Positions 1-12,973 are shown, counted from the stretch's first letter. The stretch is DNA of 64,000 nt from Streptomyces durmitorensis (GCF_023498005.1 NZ_CP097289.1:7750001-7814000), one strand, 5' to 3'. Notes: generated by a model from the letters alone, not told the origin. Translations and numbers: made by a program.

Positions 1-2
1 CG

Positions 3-548
3 CGCGGCGCCCGCGTCACGCTCGTGTCGGCGAACGCGGCGCTTCCGGAACCGGCGGGCGTCGACATCGTGCCCGTCGGCACCGCCGTCCAGCTCCGCGA
101 GGCGATCCTCAAGGCGTCCGCGGACGCCGACGCGGTGGTGATGGCGGCGGCCGTGGCCGACTTCCGCCCGGAGACGTACGCGACCGGAAAGATCAAGAAG
201 CGGGACGGCCAGGAGCAGCCCCCGATCGCCCTGGTCCGCAACCCCGACATCCTCGCCGAGCTCGCCGGGATCGCTGCCGACCGGCCGCGCCCCGGCCAGG
301 TCGTCGTCGGCTTCGCCGCCGAGACGGACGACGTGCTCGCCAACGGCCGCGCCAAGCTGGAACGCAAGGGCTGCGATCTGCTCGTCGTCAACGAGGTCGG
401 CGAGCGCAAGACGTTCGGCTCCGAGGAGAACGAGGCGGTCGTGCTCGGCGCCGACGGGAGCGAGACCCCCGTGCCGTACGGACCGAAGGAAGCGCTCGCG
501 GACACGGTCTGGGATCTCGTGGCTGAACGCCTGCCGAAGAATTCCTGA
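3..548 (+). CDS. coaBC: CoaBC C-terminal part (phosphopantothenate--cysteine ligase domain), truncated by window start
   Basis: The 5' end lies outside the window; 181 residues are visible and end in TGA. They form the C-terminal part of the CoaB domain, which joins 4'-phosphopantothenate to cysteine using CTP in coenzyme A synthesis. The visible segment carries the AAAVADFRP stretch, the GKIKK motif and the RNPDIL motif, all typical of CoaB active sites, followed by GFAAET and the LLVVNEV strand. The N-terminal flavin decarboxylase half (CoaC) is not visible. It lies just before metK, as in other Streptomyces. The assignment is secure; only the start is missing. Confidence 0.95.
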   Translation, partial: RGARVTLVSANAALPEPAGVDIVPVGTAVQLREAILKASADADAVVMAAAVADFRPETYATGKIKKRDGQEQPPIALVRNPDILAELAGIAADRPRPGQVVVGFAAETDDVLANGRAKLERKGCDLLVVNEVGERKTFGSEENEAVVLGADGSETPVPYGPKEALADTVWDLVAERLPKNS

Positions 549-861
549 AAGAATGGGGGCGTCTCCCAGGAGAAGCCTCTTGCTGGAGTCTCAGTGGAAT
601 CGGGGCGTAAACCTGGGCGCAAATGTCACATTCGCCCCACTGGGCGCCTCAAAACCGGGAAATTCGGGCGTGAGGCCCTCTGGTGGAGACCGATCGTCGT
701 ACCGCACAATGCAGTGCCGCAGGTCACAGCGCTCCCAAGTGGCGAGACACGTGGTCCGGCGGCCGAGTGTGACCGATAAACTGGTCTCGGACGACGCCGG
801 GCGCAGCTCCCGGCCGTCCACCAATGATCAGCCAGCAGCCGCTGCAACCACAGGGAGCGAT
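549..861 (+). promoter_or_regulatory. metK 5' region with three inverted repeats (possible structured leader)
   Basis: This 313-bp gap between coaBC and metK contains no convincing gene but holds three strong dyads. The first (615-637) has arms GGGCG/CGCCC around AATGT-c-ACATT, a near-perfect operator-like palindrome. The second pairs GGTCACA (722-728) with TGTGACC (768-774) and encloses 39 nt, so it could close a multi-branched RNA domain. The third (789-819) pairs GGACG..GCCGGG with CCCGGC..CGTCC around a 7-nt loop, 42 nt before the metK start. There is no U-run after the last hairpin. I could not match the region to the SAM-IV or another known SAM riboswitch. A cis-regulatory leader is inference. 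Confidence 0.45.
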
Positions 862-2070
862 GTGTCCCGCCGTCTCTTCACCTCGGAGTCTGTGACCGAG
901 GGTCACCCCGACAAGATCGCTGACCAGATCAGCGACACCATTCTCGACGCCCTTCTGCGGGAGGACCCGAAATCCCGGGTCGCCGTGGAGACGTTGATCA
1001 CCACCGGCCTGGTGCACGTGGCCGGCGAGGTGACGACCAAGGCGTACGCGCCGATCGCGCAGCTGGTGCGCGAGAAGATCCTCGAGATCGGTTACGACTC
1101 CTCGAAGAAGGGCTTCGACGGCGCCTCCTGTGGCGTCTCGGTGTCCATCGGCTCGCAGTCCCCCGACATCGCGCAGGGCGTCGACACGGCGTACGAGAAG
1201 CGCGTGGAAGGTGATGAGGACGAGCTCGACAAGCAGGGCGCGGGCGACCAGGGCCTGATGTTCGGCTACGCCTGCGACGAGACGCCGGAGCTGATGCCGC
1301 TCCCGATCCACCTCGCGCACCGTCTCTCGCGCCGCCTGTCCGAGGTCCGCAAGAACGGGACCATCCCGTACCTGCGCCCCGACGGCAAGACCCAGGTCAC
1401 CATCGAGTACGACGGCGACAAGGCCGTCCGCCTCGACACGGTCGTGGTCTCCTCGCAGCACGCCTCCGACATCGACCTGGACTCGCTCCTCGCCCCCGAC
1501 ATCCGGGAGTTCGTGGTCGAGCCCGAGCTGAAGGCGCTCCTCGAGGACGGCATCAAGCTGGAGACCGAGGGCTACCGCCTCCTGGTCAACCCGACCGGCC
1601 GCTTCGAGATCGGCGGCCCGATGGGCGACGCCGGCCTCACCGGCCGCAAGATCATCATCGACACGTACGGCGGCATGGCCCGCCACGGCGGCGGCGCCTT
1701 CTCCGGCAAGGACCCGTCCAAGGTCGACCGCAGCGCCGCCTACGCGATGCGCTGGGTCGCCAAGAACGTCGTCGCCGCAGGCCTCGCGGCCCGCTGCGAG
1801 GTCCAGGTCGCGTACGCGATCGGCAAGGCCGAGCCGGTGGGCCTGTTCGTGGAGACGTTCGGCACGGCCACGGTCGACACCGACAAGATCGAGGCCGCCA
1901 TCGCCGAGGTCTTCGACCTGCGCCCGGCCGCGATCATCCGCGACCTCGACCTGCTCCGCCCGATCTACGCGCAGACCGCCGCGTACGGCCACTTCGGCCG
2001 GGCGATTGCCGACTTCACGTGGGAGCGGACGGATCGTGTGGATGCGTTGCGGAAGGCTGCGGGGCTGTAA
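862..2070 (+). CDS. metK: S-adenosylmethionine synthetase
   Basis: This 402-residue enzyme makes SAM from methionine and ATP in the cytoplasm. The GTG start at 862 follows a GGGAG ribosome site and gives the standard [18 protein letters not shown]-terminus; the same frame stays open upstream to 553, but that extension lacks similarity to the family. The ATP-binding HPDK is at about residues 15-18, the GAGDQG signature near 126-131 and the phosphate-loop [16 protein letters not shown] near 275-290. Length and motifs match bacterial MetK. It is followed by a strong hairpin terminator and preceded by a leader with several inverted repeats, so transcript-level control is possible. Confidence 0.97.
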   Translation: MSRRLFTSESVTEGHPDKIADQISDTILDALLREDPKSRVAVETLITTGLVHVAGEVTTKAYAPIAQLVREKILEIGYDSSKKGFDGASCGVSVSIGSQSPDIAQGVDTAYEKRVEGDEDELDKQGAGDQGLMFGYACDETPELMPLPIHLAHRLSRRLSEVRKNGTIPYLRPDGKTQVTIEYDGDKAVRLDTVVVSSQHASDIDLDSLLAPDIREFVVEPELKALLEDGIKLETEGYRLLVNPTGRFEIGGPMGDAGLTGRKIIIDTYGGMARHGGGAFSGKDPSKVDRSAAYAMRWVAKNVVAAGLAARCEVQVAYAIGKAEPVGLFVETFGTATVDTDKIEAAIAEVFDLRPAAIIRDLDLLRPIYAQTAAYGHFGRAIADFTWERTDRVDALRKAAGL

Positions 2071-2103
2071 GGAGCTGTAAGGCTTCCTCGCCGCGCGAGT
2101 TCT

Positions 2104-2144
2104 GACGAAGCCCGGTGCCCCTGGTGGGGGCGCCGGGCTTCGTC
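2104..2144 (+). terminator. Hairpin terminator after metK
   Basis: An 18-bp stem, including one G-T wobble, pairs GACGAAGCCCGG plus GCCCC with GGGGC plus CCGGGCTTCGTC around the loop TGGTG. It begins 34 bp after the metK stop. As is usual in Streptomyces, no long U-tract follows. Confidence 0.8.
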
Positions 2145-2203
2145 GTGCCGCGGTGGATATCGGGCCGGCGGTCGTGTCAGTGCGGTCTGGTAGGAATGCT
2201 GCT

Positions 2204-4369
2204 GTGAGCAGCGAGAACCAGAAATCCGAGGGGGCGGGCGGGGCCGAGCCTCCGGAGCAGCTTGCGCTCATTCGGGAAGCGGTGCGCAAGGCCGATGTGC
2301 CGCGGGCCAAGCCGCGGACGTGGCGTGGGGCTCCGTTGGCCAAGCATCTGCCGGTGGCTCGGGTGCTGGTCGACAAGGGGGTGCTGCATCTTGATCGGTA
2401 CTTCGACTATGCGGTGCCCGAGGAGTTGGACGAGCAGGCGCAGCCCGGGGTGCGGGTTCGGGTGCGGTTCGGGGCCGGGGCGCGGAATGTGCGGGGCGGG
2501 CGGCGCGAAGGCGGGGGGCTGATCGACGGGTTCCTCGTCGAGCGCGTTGCCGAGTCGGACTACTCGGGGCCTCTTGCCGCTCTGGCGCAGGTTGTTTCTC
2601 CCGAGCCCGTGCTCGACGGTGAGTTGCTCGGTCTTGCCCGTGCCGTGGCCGATCGGTATGCGGGCAGCCTTGCCGATGTTCTGCAACTGGCCGTTCCGCC
2701 TCGGCACGCTCGGGCCGAGGCGCGGGAGGCGGGGGAGGCTCCGGCGCCTCCGGCGGCGCCTGAGACCGGGTCCTGGGGGCGGTACGGACACGGGGCGGAG
2801 TTCTTGGGGGCGCTTGCCTCTGGGGGGGCGCCTCGGGCTGTGTGGACCGCCCTTCCCGGGCCTGAGTGGGCCGAGGAGATCGCGCGGGCCGTGCAGGCGA
2901 CGCTTGCCTCCGGGCGGGGGGCCTTGGTCGTCGTGCCTGCCGGGCGGCCCGCCGCGAGGGTCGATGCGGCGCTGACCCAGCTGATCGGGGCGGGGCAGCA
3001 TGCTCTGCTCACCGCTGATGTGGGGCAGGAGCGGCGGTATCGGGAGTGGCTCTCCGTACGGCGTGGTGCGGTGCGGGCCGTCGTGGGCACGCGGGCCGCC
3101 ATGTTCGCGCCCGTGCGGAATCTTGGGCTCGTCGTGATCTGGGACGACGGCGATGCCAGTCACAGCGATGACAATGCTCCCTTCCCGCATGTGCGTGAGG
3201 TGCTCGAGCTTCGGGCCTCGCGGGACAAGTGCGGTTTCCTGCTGGGGAGTTGGAGCTGCACGGTCGAGGCCGCGCAGTTGGTGGAGAGCGGGTGGGCCGC
3301 GCCGCTGGTCGCCGACCGTGAGCAGGTACGGGGGGCCGCGCCGCTCGTGCGGACCGTGGGGGACGAGGACCTGGCCCGGGACGAGGCGGCTCGGGCCGCG
3401 CGGCTTCCGACGCTCGCCTGGAACGTGGTGCGGGAGGGCCTGAAGCACGGGCCTGTGCTGGTGCAGGTGCCCCGGCGGGGGTATGTGCCCCGGCTCGCGT
3501 GCGAGAGGTGCCGGGAGCCCGCGCGGTGCCGGCACTGTGCGGGGCCGTTGGAGGCGCGGGACGGCGGGGGACTGTGGTGCGGCTGGTGCGGGGTGGAGGA
3601 AGGCGCCTGGCACTGCGGGGAGTGCGGGGGGTTCCGGCTGCGGGCGCAGGTGGTGGGGGCGCGGCGTACGGCCGAGGAGTTGGGGCGGGCGTTTCCCGCG
3701 GTGCCGGTGCGGACGTCGGGGCGGGAGCAGGTGCTTGACACCGTGCCGGGGTCGCCTGCGTTGGTGGTGAGTACGCCGGGGGCGGAGCCTGTCGCCGAAG
3801 GCGGTTATGCCGCGGCGCTGTTGCTCGACGGGTGGGCCATGCTGGGGCGGCCCGACCTGCGGGCCGGTGAGGATGCGTTGCGGCGGTGGATCGGTGCGTC
3901 TTCGCTGGTGCGGCCGCAGGGGGAGGGCGGGACCGTGGTGGTCGTCGCCGAGCCGACGCTGCGGCCTGTGCAGGCGCTTGTGCGGTGGGATCCCGTGGGG
4001 CATGCGGTGCGGGAGCTCTCCGAGCGGGCCGAGTTGGGGTTTCCGCCCGTGTCGCGGATGGCCTCCGTGGCGGGGACCGCGGAGGCGCTTTCCGGGTTTC
4101 TTGCCGCGGCTGAACTTCCGGGGGATGCGGTGGTGTTGGGGCCTGTTCCCGTGCCGGACGCCGGGCCCGGGCCGGGGGCTGCCCGCCGGGGTGGGGCCGC
4201 GCCGGTCGGGGAGCGGTGGGAGCGGGTGCTTGTTCGGGTGCCGCCGGGGAGCGGGGCCGCGCTTGCCGCTTCGCTGAAGGTGGCGCAGGCGGCTCGGATG
4301 GCTCGGGGGGCGGGGGCCGCGGGGGCGGAGCCTGTGCGGATTCGGGTGGACCCGCTGGATATTGGCTAG
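2204..4369 (+). CDS. priA: PriA-like primosomal protein N' with degenerate helicase motifs
   Basis: This is a 721-residue PriA homologue, the protein that reloads the replicative helicase at collapsed forks. The GTG at 2204 is chosen because TAGGA sits 8 nt upstream; an earlier ATG at 2153 has no such site. The N-terminal DNA-binding domain (about residues 30-110, with LDRYFDYAVPEEL) and the zinc-binding cysteine cluster (about 435-480, CERCREPARCRHC, CGWCG, CGECGG) are present. The Walker A lysine motif is absent (ALPGPEW in its place) and the DEEH box reads WDDGD. The protein should therefore bind DNA and partners but not unwind DNA, as known for actinobacterial PriA. Confidence 0.9.
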   Translation: MSSENQKSEGAGGAEPPEQLALIREAVRKADVPRAKPRTWRGAPLAKHLPVARVLVDKGVLHLDRYFDYAVPEELDEQAQPGVRVRVRFGAGARNVRGGRREGGGLIDGFLVERVAESDYSGPLAALAQVVSPEPVLDGELLGLARAVADRYAGSLADVLQLAVPPRHARAEAREAGEAPAPPAAPETGSWGRYGHGAEFLGALASGGAPRAVWTALPGPEWAEEIARAVQATLASGRGALVVVPAGRPAARVDAALTQLIGAGQHALLTADVGQERRYREWLSVRRGAVRAVVGTRAAMFAPVRNLGLVVIWDDGDASHSDDNAPFPHVREVLELRASRDKCGFLLGSWSCTVEAAQLVESGWAAPLVADREQVRGAAPLVRTVGDEDLARDEAARAARLPTLAWNVVREGLKHGPVLVQVPRRGYVPRLACERCREPARCRHCAGPLEARDGGGLWCGWCGVEEGAWHCGECGGFRLRAQVVGARRTAEELGRAFPAVPVRTSGREQVLDTVPGSPALVVSTPGAEPVAEGGYAAALLLDGWAMLGRPDLRAGEDALRRWIGASSLVRPQGEGGTVVVVAEPTLRPVQALVRWDPVGHAVRELSERAELGFPPVSRMASVAGTAEALSGFLAAAELPGDAVVLGPVPVPDAGPGPGAARRGGAAPVGERWERVLVRVPPGSGAALAASLKVAQAARMARGAGAAGAEPVRIRVDPLDIG

Positions 4370-4382
4370 GCCTGGTGGCTCT

Positions 4383-4402
4383 CCCCCCCCAGCCGGGGGG
4401 GG
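4383..4402. terminator. C8-AGCC-G8 hairpin after priA
   Basis: Eight C residues, the loop AGCC and eight G residues form a very stable 8-bp stem 13 bp after the priA stop. It lies between convergent genes (priA and the HTH gene ending at 4682), so it could stop transcription from either side. Confidence 0.65.
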
Positions 4403-4463
4403 CCTTGAGGTGCTCGCTGGCTGTGCGGTCCTTGCCGCCCTGTTCATCGGTGCCCGGTAGCGG

Positions 4464-4552
4464 TGCGTTGTGCCCACCCTTCCCCAAGCTCTCGGCTTCG
4501 CTCGAGCAGGGGAGACCCCTATCGCCGTGCGGAACGCCTGCCCACAACGGAG
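4464..4552. repeat. Streptomyces dispersed repeat element (single copy here)
   Basis: The stretch contains the AAGCTCTCGGCTTCGCTCGA hairpin core flanked by CCCC/GGGG, with GTTGTGCCCA on the left and TGCCCACAAC on the right. I recognise this arrangement from many intergenic regions of Streptomyces genomes. Only one copy occurs in the window, between priA and the convergent HTH gene. The rest of the 312-bp gap 4370-4681 shows the C8/G8 terminator and no gene. Confidence 0.55.
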
Positions 4553-4681
4553 GGTGGTTGGCTGGGGGTTGGGGGCTGGCTGTGGGGGGCGTCTGCCCGT
4601 GGCGGGAGTGGTTGCGTGCAGCGGCGGCGCCTGGCCTGCCGGGGGAACCGGGCAGGACAGCCGCCGCCGTCGTTCTCGTAT

Positions 4682-8546
<3,865 letters not shown>

Positions 8547-8558
8547 CGGAGGGCAGTT

Positions 8559-8589
8559 CCGGGGGCTGCGGCAGTGCCGCAGCCCCCGG
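8559..8589. terminator. Bidirectional terminator between rsmB and aldo/keto reductase
   Basis: A perfect 14-bp GC-rich stem (CCGGGGGCTGCGGC paired with its complement) closes a 3-nt loop AGT. It sits in the 58-bp gap between convergent genes. Confidence 0.85.
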
Positions 8590-8604
8590 GCGCTCGATCC
8601 GGTG

Positions 8605-9669
8605 TCAGCGGCGGGCTTCGATCTTCAGGTCGCCCTGGGTCACCGTGCGCATCCTGTCGCCGGCGAGCATGGCGTGCGGGAAGCCGAGCTCGATCGCGCT
8701 CGCCTCGTCCAGGCGGGCCAGTTGGGAGGCCGTGAAGTCGACCTCCAGGGCGCCCAGATTGTCCTGCAGCTGCGGCAGCGTGCGGGCGCCGATGAGCGAC
8801 GACGTCACGCCCGGGTTCCGCAGCGTCCAGGCGAGGCCGACCTGGGCGGTCGTGCGGCCCAGCTCCGTGGCTACCTCCCGTACGACATCGGCGATGTCCA
8901 GGCTCCGTTCGGTGAGCCCGCCGTTGGCGATGGTGAAATCCTTGCGGGTGCCGTCGTTGACCGGGGTGTCCGTCGCCGTCAGGTCGGCGCGGCCGTACTT
9001 GCCGGTGAGTACCCCGCCGGCCAGCGGCGAGTACGGCACCACGCCGAGACCCATCTCGCGTGCCATGGGGATCAGGTCACGTTCGCCGGTGCGCTCGATC
9101 AGGTTGTACTCGATCTGCAGCGCGACCAGCGGTGACCAGCCGCGCAGGTCGGCGATCGCCTGCATGCGCGACACCTGCCAGGCCGGGGCGTTGGAGATCG
9201 CCACGTACAAGACCTTGCCCTGGCGGACCAGATCGTCCATCCCGCGCAGGATCTCCTCGACCGGTGTCGTGAAATCCCATACGTGGAGGTAGAGCAGATC
9301 GATGTAGTCCGTGTTCAGCCGGCGCAGACTGGATTCCACCGATGCGAACAGGCTCTTGCGGTGCGGGCCGCCGGAATTCGGGTCGCCGGGCCGGCGCAGC
9401 GTCGTGTATTTCGTCGCGAGGACCAGGCTTTCCCGGTTGTCGCGGGCGAATTCGCCGAGGAGGCGCTCGGAGCTGCCATCCGTATAGGTGTTGGCGGTGT
9501 CGATGAAATTGCCGCCGTGCTCGACGTAGAGGTCGAACAGCTTGCGCGCCTCGTCCTGCTCGGCGCCCCAGCCCCATTCGGTGCCGAAGGTCGCCGCGCC
9601 CAGAGCCAGCGGTGAGACCCGCAGTCCGGAGCGGCCGAGGAGCCGGTAGGTGTCGAGGGTGAGCGACAT
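8605..9669 (-). CDS. Aldo/keto reductase
   Basis: The 354-residue protein belongs to the NADPH-dependent aldo/keto reductases. The ATG at 9669 has a perfect AGGAGG upstream; the frame continues further 5' but without support. The catalytic tetrad is visible as Asp57 and Tyr62 (FIDTANTYTDG), Lys87 (ATKY) and His129 (LYLHVWD). The C-terminal cofactor region contains SSLIGARTLPQLQDNL. The substrate cannot be read from the sequence. It is divergent from an XRE-family regulator, and the 137-bp shared promoter region contains two direct repeats, so the regulator probably controls this gene. Confidence 0.92.
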   Translation of the reverse strand: MSLTLDTYRLLGRSGLRVSPLALGAATFGTEWGWGAEQDEARKLFDLYVEHGGNFIDTANTYTDGSSERLLGEFARDNRESLVLATKYTTLRRPGDPNSGGPHRKSLFASVESSLRRLNTDYIDLLYLHVWDFTTPVEEILRGMDDLVRQGKVLYVAISNAPAWQVSRMQAIADLRGWSPLVALQIEYNLIERTGERDLIPMAREMGLGVVPYSPLAGGVLTGKYGRADLTATDTPVNDGTRKDFTIANGGLTERSLDIADVVREVATELGRTTAQVGLAWTLRNPGVTSSLIGARTLPQLQDNLGALEVDFTASQLARLDEASAIELGFPHAMLAGDRMRTVTQGDLKIEARR

Positions 9670-9750
9670 CGTGTCCTCCTGTGCTGGTGATCTGTTGCCG
9701 GGAACAAGACTGCGACCGCCGCGAGCCGGGGATAAGGGAAGGCGCTTCCT

Positions 9751-9790
9751 GGGAACACCGGTCCCACCCTGGGAACACCGGTCCCGCCCT
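9751..9790. promoter_or_regulatory. Two 20-bp direct repeats upstream of the XRE regulator
   Basis: The 20-bp unit beginning GGGAACACCGGTCCC occurs twice back to back (9751-9770 and 9771-9790), differing at one position. Within each unit GGGA and TCCC form half sites. They end 16 bp before the XRE gene start, so a bound protein would block its own promoter. A further GGGAACAAGA lies at 9700, next to the reductase start. Candidate operator for the regulator at 9807. Confidence 0.6.
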
Positions 9791-9806
9791 GGCTGTTGGG
9801 CCGACC

Positions 9807-10640
9807 ATGACGACCCGCACCGTGGACACCACACAGGAGCTGGCCGCGTTCCTGCGGACCCGGCGCGAACGCCTGGACCCGCTCGACTTCGGTCTGCCGG
9901 CGCGACGGCAGGCCCGGCGGACCCCGGGACTGCGCCGCGAAGAGGTCGCCGAACTGGCCGGGGTCAGCGTCGACTACGTCGTGCGGCTGGAACAGGGCCG
10001 CGGGCTGCGGCCGTCGGCGGACGTGGTGGAGGCGCTGGCCGGGGCGCTGCGCCTGGCCCCCGGAGAACGCGCCTACCTCTTCGACCTGACCCGGCAGCGC
10101 CCCCGCAACGCCGACAAGCTCGCCACCACCGCGGCGCCGCCGCTGGCCCGGCTGGTCGCCGACCTGTCGCCGCTGCCGGCCATGCTGATGAATCACCGCT
10201 ACGACATCCTGGCCTGGAACGCCGAAATGGCGAGGCTGCTCATCGATTTCGGGACTCTGCCGCCCGCGCAGCGCAATGCGATGTGGCTGTGCCTGATGCA
10301 TCCGCGGATCCGTGAGTTCTATGTCGACCGCGAACGCGTCGTGCGGGAGGGGATCGCGCACCTGCGTGCCGCGTGGGCCGCGCACCCCGAGGATCAGGCG
10401 CTGACCGATTTCATCACCGAATTCACCGCGGGCGACGAGGAATTCGCGCGACTGTGGGCCGAGCGGGACATCAAGGTCAACGGCCGCGGGCGCAAGGTGA
10501 TGCGGCATCCCGAGGTCGGCGAGATCGCCGTGCAGTTCGAGGTGCTGATGCCCCTTGAGGACCCGGACCAGCGGTTGGTGATCCACCGCGCCGCGGACGA
10601 GGAGAGCCAGTTGGCCTTGGACCGATTGTGCGCGGGGTGA
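9807..10640 (+). CDS. XRE-family transcriptional regulator with MmyB-like ligand domain
   Basis: The 277-residue protein begins at ATG 9807. Residues 10-90 form an XRE helix-turn-helix domain with the characteristic RRTPGLRREEVAELAGVS and DYVVRLEQGRG. The remainder (about 105-270, with LMNHRYDILAWNAEMARLL and FYVDRERVVREG) is the MmyB-type PAS-like domain that in related actinobacterial regulators binds small lipophilic ligands. It is divergent from an aldo/keto reductase, an arrangement typical of this family, where the regulator controls the neighbouring reductase. Two direct repeats in the intergenic region are probable operators. Confidence 0.93.
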   Translation: MTTRTVDTTQELAAFLRTRRERLDPLDFGLPARRQARRTPGLRREEVAELAGVSVDYVVRLEQGRGLRPSADVVEALAGALRLAPGERAYLFDLTRQRPRNADKLATTAAPPLARLVADLSPLPAMLMNHRYDILAWNAEMARLLIDFGTLPPAQRNAMWLCLMHPRIREFYVDRERVVREGIAHLRAAWAAHPEDQALTDFITEFTAGDEEFARLWAERDIKVNGRGRKVMRHPEVGEIAVQFEVLMPLEDPDQRLVIHRAADEESQLALDRLCAG

Positions 10641-10650
10641 AGCCGAACCG

Positions 10651-12840
10651 CTACGCGTCCGGAGGTGCGCTCGGCGGGCCGCCCGAGCGGGCGCCGACGG
10701 CGGGCGTACGCACCGCAGGGTCCTTGCTCAGGGCGTGCGGCCACCACACCTTCGGCCCCACGTCCAGGAACAACGCCGTGACCAGGACGGACCGTACGAC
10801 GAAGGTGTCGAGCAGGACGCCCAGCGCGACCGCGAAGCCGATCTCGGCGAACGCCACCATCGGGAGCGTGCCGAGCGCGGCGAAGGTGCCCGCGAGGACC
10901 AGACCCGCGGACGTGATGACCGCGCCGGTCGCGGCGAGGCCGGTCACGACGCCCGCACGGGTGCCCTGCCGGCCCGCCTCCTCACGGATACGGGTCGACA
11001 GGAAGATGTTGTAGTCGATGCCTAGCGCCACCAGGAACACGAAGACGAAGAGCGGGAAGTCCGTGGACTCGCCCGCGTAGTCGAAGAGGTGGCGGAAGGC
11101 GAGCGCACTGATGCCGAGCGCGGCGGAGAAGGAGAGCACGACCGTCGCGATCAGGAGCAGCGGCGCGACCAGGGCGCGCAGCAGCACGGCGAGGATGAGC
11201 AGGACGACCAGCAGGACGAGCGGGATCACCAGCTTGTTGTCGTGGGCCGTGGCGCGGTCCATGTCCAGGAGGGCCGCCGTGCCGCCGCCCACCTGCGCGT
11301 CCGCGTCCGGCACCGCGTGCACCGCGTCGCGCACCCGCTCCACGGTCTGCTTGGCCGCCTCGCTGTCGGCGGGGTCGGTCGGCGTCGCCTCGAACAGGAC
11401 CTTGCCCCCGGCCTCCGCCTTCGTCCCCGGCGGCACGCCGACGCTCGCCGGGTCCACGCCGCGCGTCTGGGCGACCACACCGCGGACCTCCTCGCCCTGA
11501 CCGGCGTTGGCCACTATCACCAGCGGGTCGCCGCTGCCCGCGGGGAAGTACTCGGCCTGCACCTCCTGGCCCACGATCGAGTCCGGCTTGTCCGTGAACG
11601 AGTCCGCGTTGCTGAGCCCTTCGGCGCGCAGCTGCGTCAGGCCGAGCGCCAGGGCCGCGAGGACCACCGCCGTGATGCTCCAGGTCAGTCGCGGGCGGTG
11701 GGCGATGTGGCGGCCCATGCGGGCCCACACGCCGTGCTCGGTGGGCTCGTCCGAGCCGTTGTGCGGGATCAGCGGCCAGAAGAGCCACCGGCCGCAGACC
11801 ACCAGGAGCGCGGGGAACAGGGACAGCATCACGAGCAGGGCGACCGCGACGCCGATCGCGGAGACGGGGCCCAGGCCCCGCGTCGAGTTCATGTCGGCGG
11901 TCAGGAGCACCAGCATGCTGACGACGACCGTGGCGCCCGACGCGATGACCGCGGGGCCCGCCCGGTGCAGGGCGAGCTGCATCGCCTCGTGCCGGTCCTC
12001 GTGGCGGCGCAGCTCCTCTCGGTAGCGGGCGACCAGGAGCAGGGCATAGTCCGTCCCCGCGCCGAAGACGAGGACCGTGAGGATGCCCGCGCTCTGGCCG
12101 TTGACCGTCAGGCCTGCGTGCTCCGCGAGGAGGTAGATCAGCGCCTGCGCGGTGAAGAGGGAGACGACCGCCGCGATCAGCGGGACGAGCAGGAGGACCG
12201 GGCTGCGGTAGGTGACCAGGAGGATGATGATGACGACGCCGGCCGCCGAGAGGAGCAGCGTCGAGTCGATGCCCTCGAAGGCCTCGGAGAAGTCCGCCGA
12301 CGTGCCGCCGGGCCCGGTGACGTGCACGGTGAGCCCGCCCGTGTCCTGGCCCACGGTCTCCCGGATGGAGTCGACCGCGGGCGCGATCCGCTCCCAGCCC
12401 TTCTCGTCCATCGTGATGGGCACGAAGATCTGTGCCGCCTTGGCGTTCCCCGGATCCTTCGTGTCGAAGGCGGGCCCGCGGGTCTCCGCGCCGCGGACGC
12501 CATGGGCGGTCAGGGCCTTGAGCTCGCCGGCGTCCTCGGTGATCTGCGCCCGGTCGTCGGCGGTGAGCCCGCTCTCGCGGGCGTACACGACGATCGCGGG
12601 AATCTGCTCGGGCCTGAACTCCTCGGAGATGTCCAGGACTTGGGTCGACTCCGCGGAACCGGGCAGTCAGGAAGAAGCCTGGTTGTCCTGGGCGTCCGTG
12701 AGCTTCTGCGCGAGTGGCGCGGCGACCACGATCGCCACCAGCCAGAACAGCACCACGAGCCACTTGGTGCGCCGCCCGCACACCAGCCAGGCCACGCCGC
12801 GGCCCGTCCGGCGCTTTCCGTCCGACCGATCGTCTGGCAT
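10651..12840 (-). pseudogene. MMPL/RND-family transporter interrupted by an in-frame TGA
   Basis: The full frame spans 730 codons from ATG 12840 and encodes an MMPL-type lipid/drug exporter. Codon 58 (12669-12667) is TGA where the family has Trp in the [12 protein letters not shown] motif; the frame is otherwise intact on both sides. The N-terminal piece ([11 protein letters not shown], then a first membrane helix) precedes the stop. The remainder has two sets of transmembrane helices separated by a large extracytoplasmic loop, and TDYALL and IDYNIFL motifs typical of the family. A restart at GTG 12588 would give 645 residues lacking the first helix. A sequencing error, a recent pseudogene or TGA readthrough could explain it. 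It is divergent from rpe. Confidence 0.85.
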
Positions 12841-12973
12841 GGCTTACCCCCGCTGCCCCACGTGGTGCCGGTGGACCGCCCAGCATGGCACGTGGTCCAT
12901 GGTCAAAGGAGCCCGTCGGCTCACGCTGCGGACCGCGGAAGGCAACCGGCGCCGGGCATGGCAGTCTTGGGGC

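Noticed and set aside
722..774. SAM-IV or SAM-I riboswitch call at metK
   Set aside because: The closing stem fits, but the internal conserved core of known SAM aptamers could not be matched by eye. It is kept as an unassigned leader.
553..861. N-terminal extension of MetK in the same open frame
   Set aside because: The added 103 residues are low in family similarity, and a good ribosome site precedes the standard start at 862. The open frame reflects high GC.
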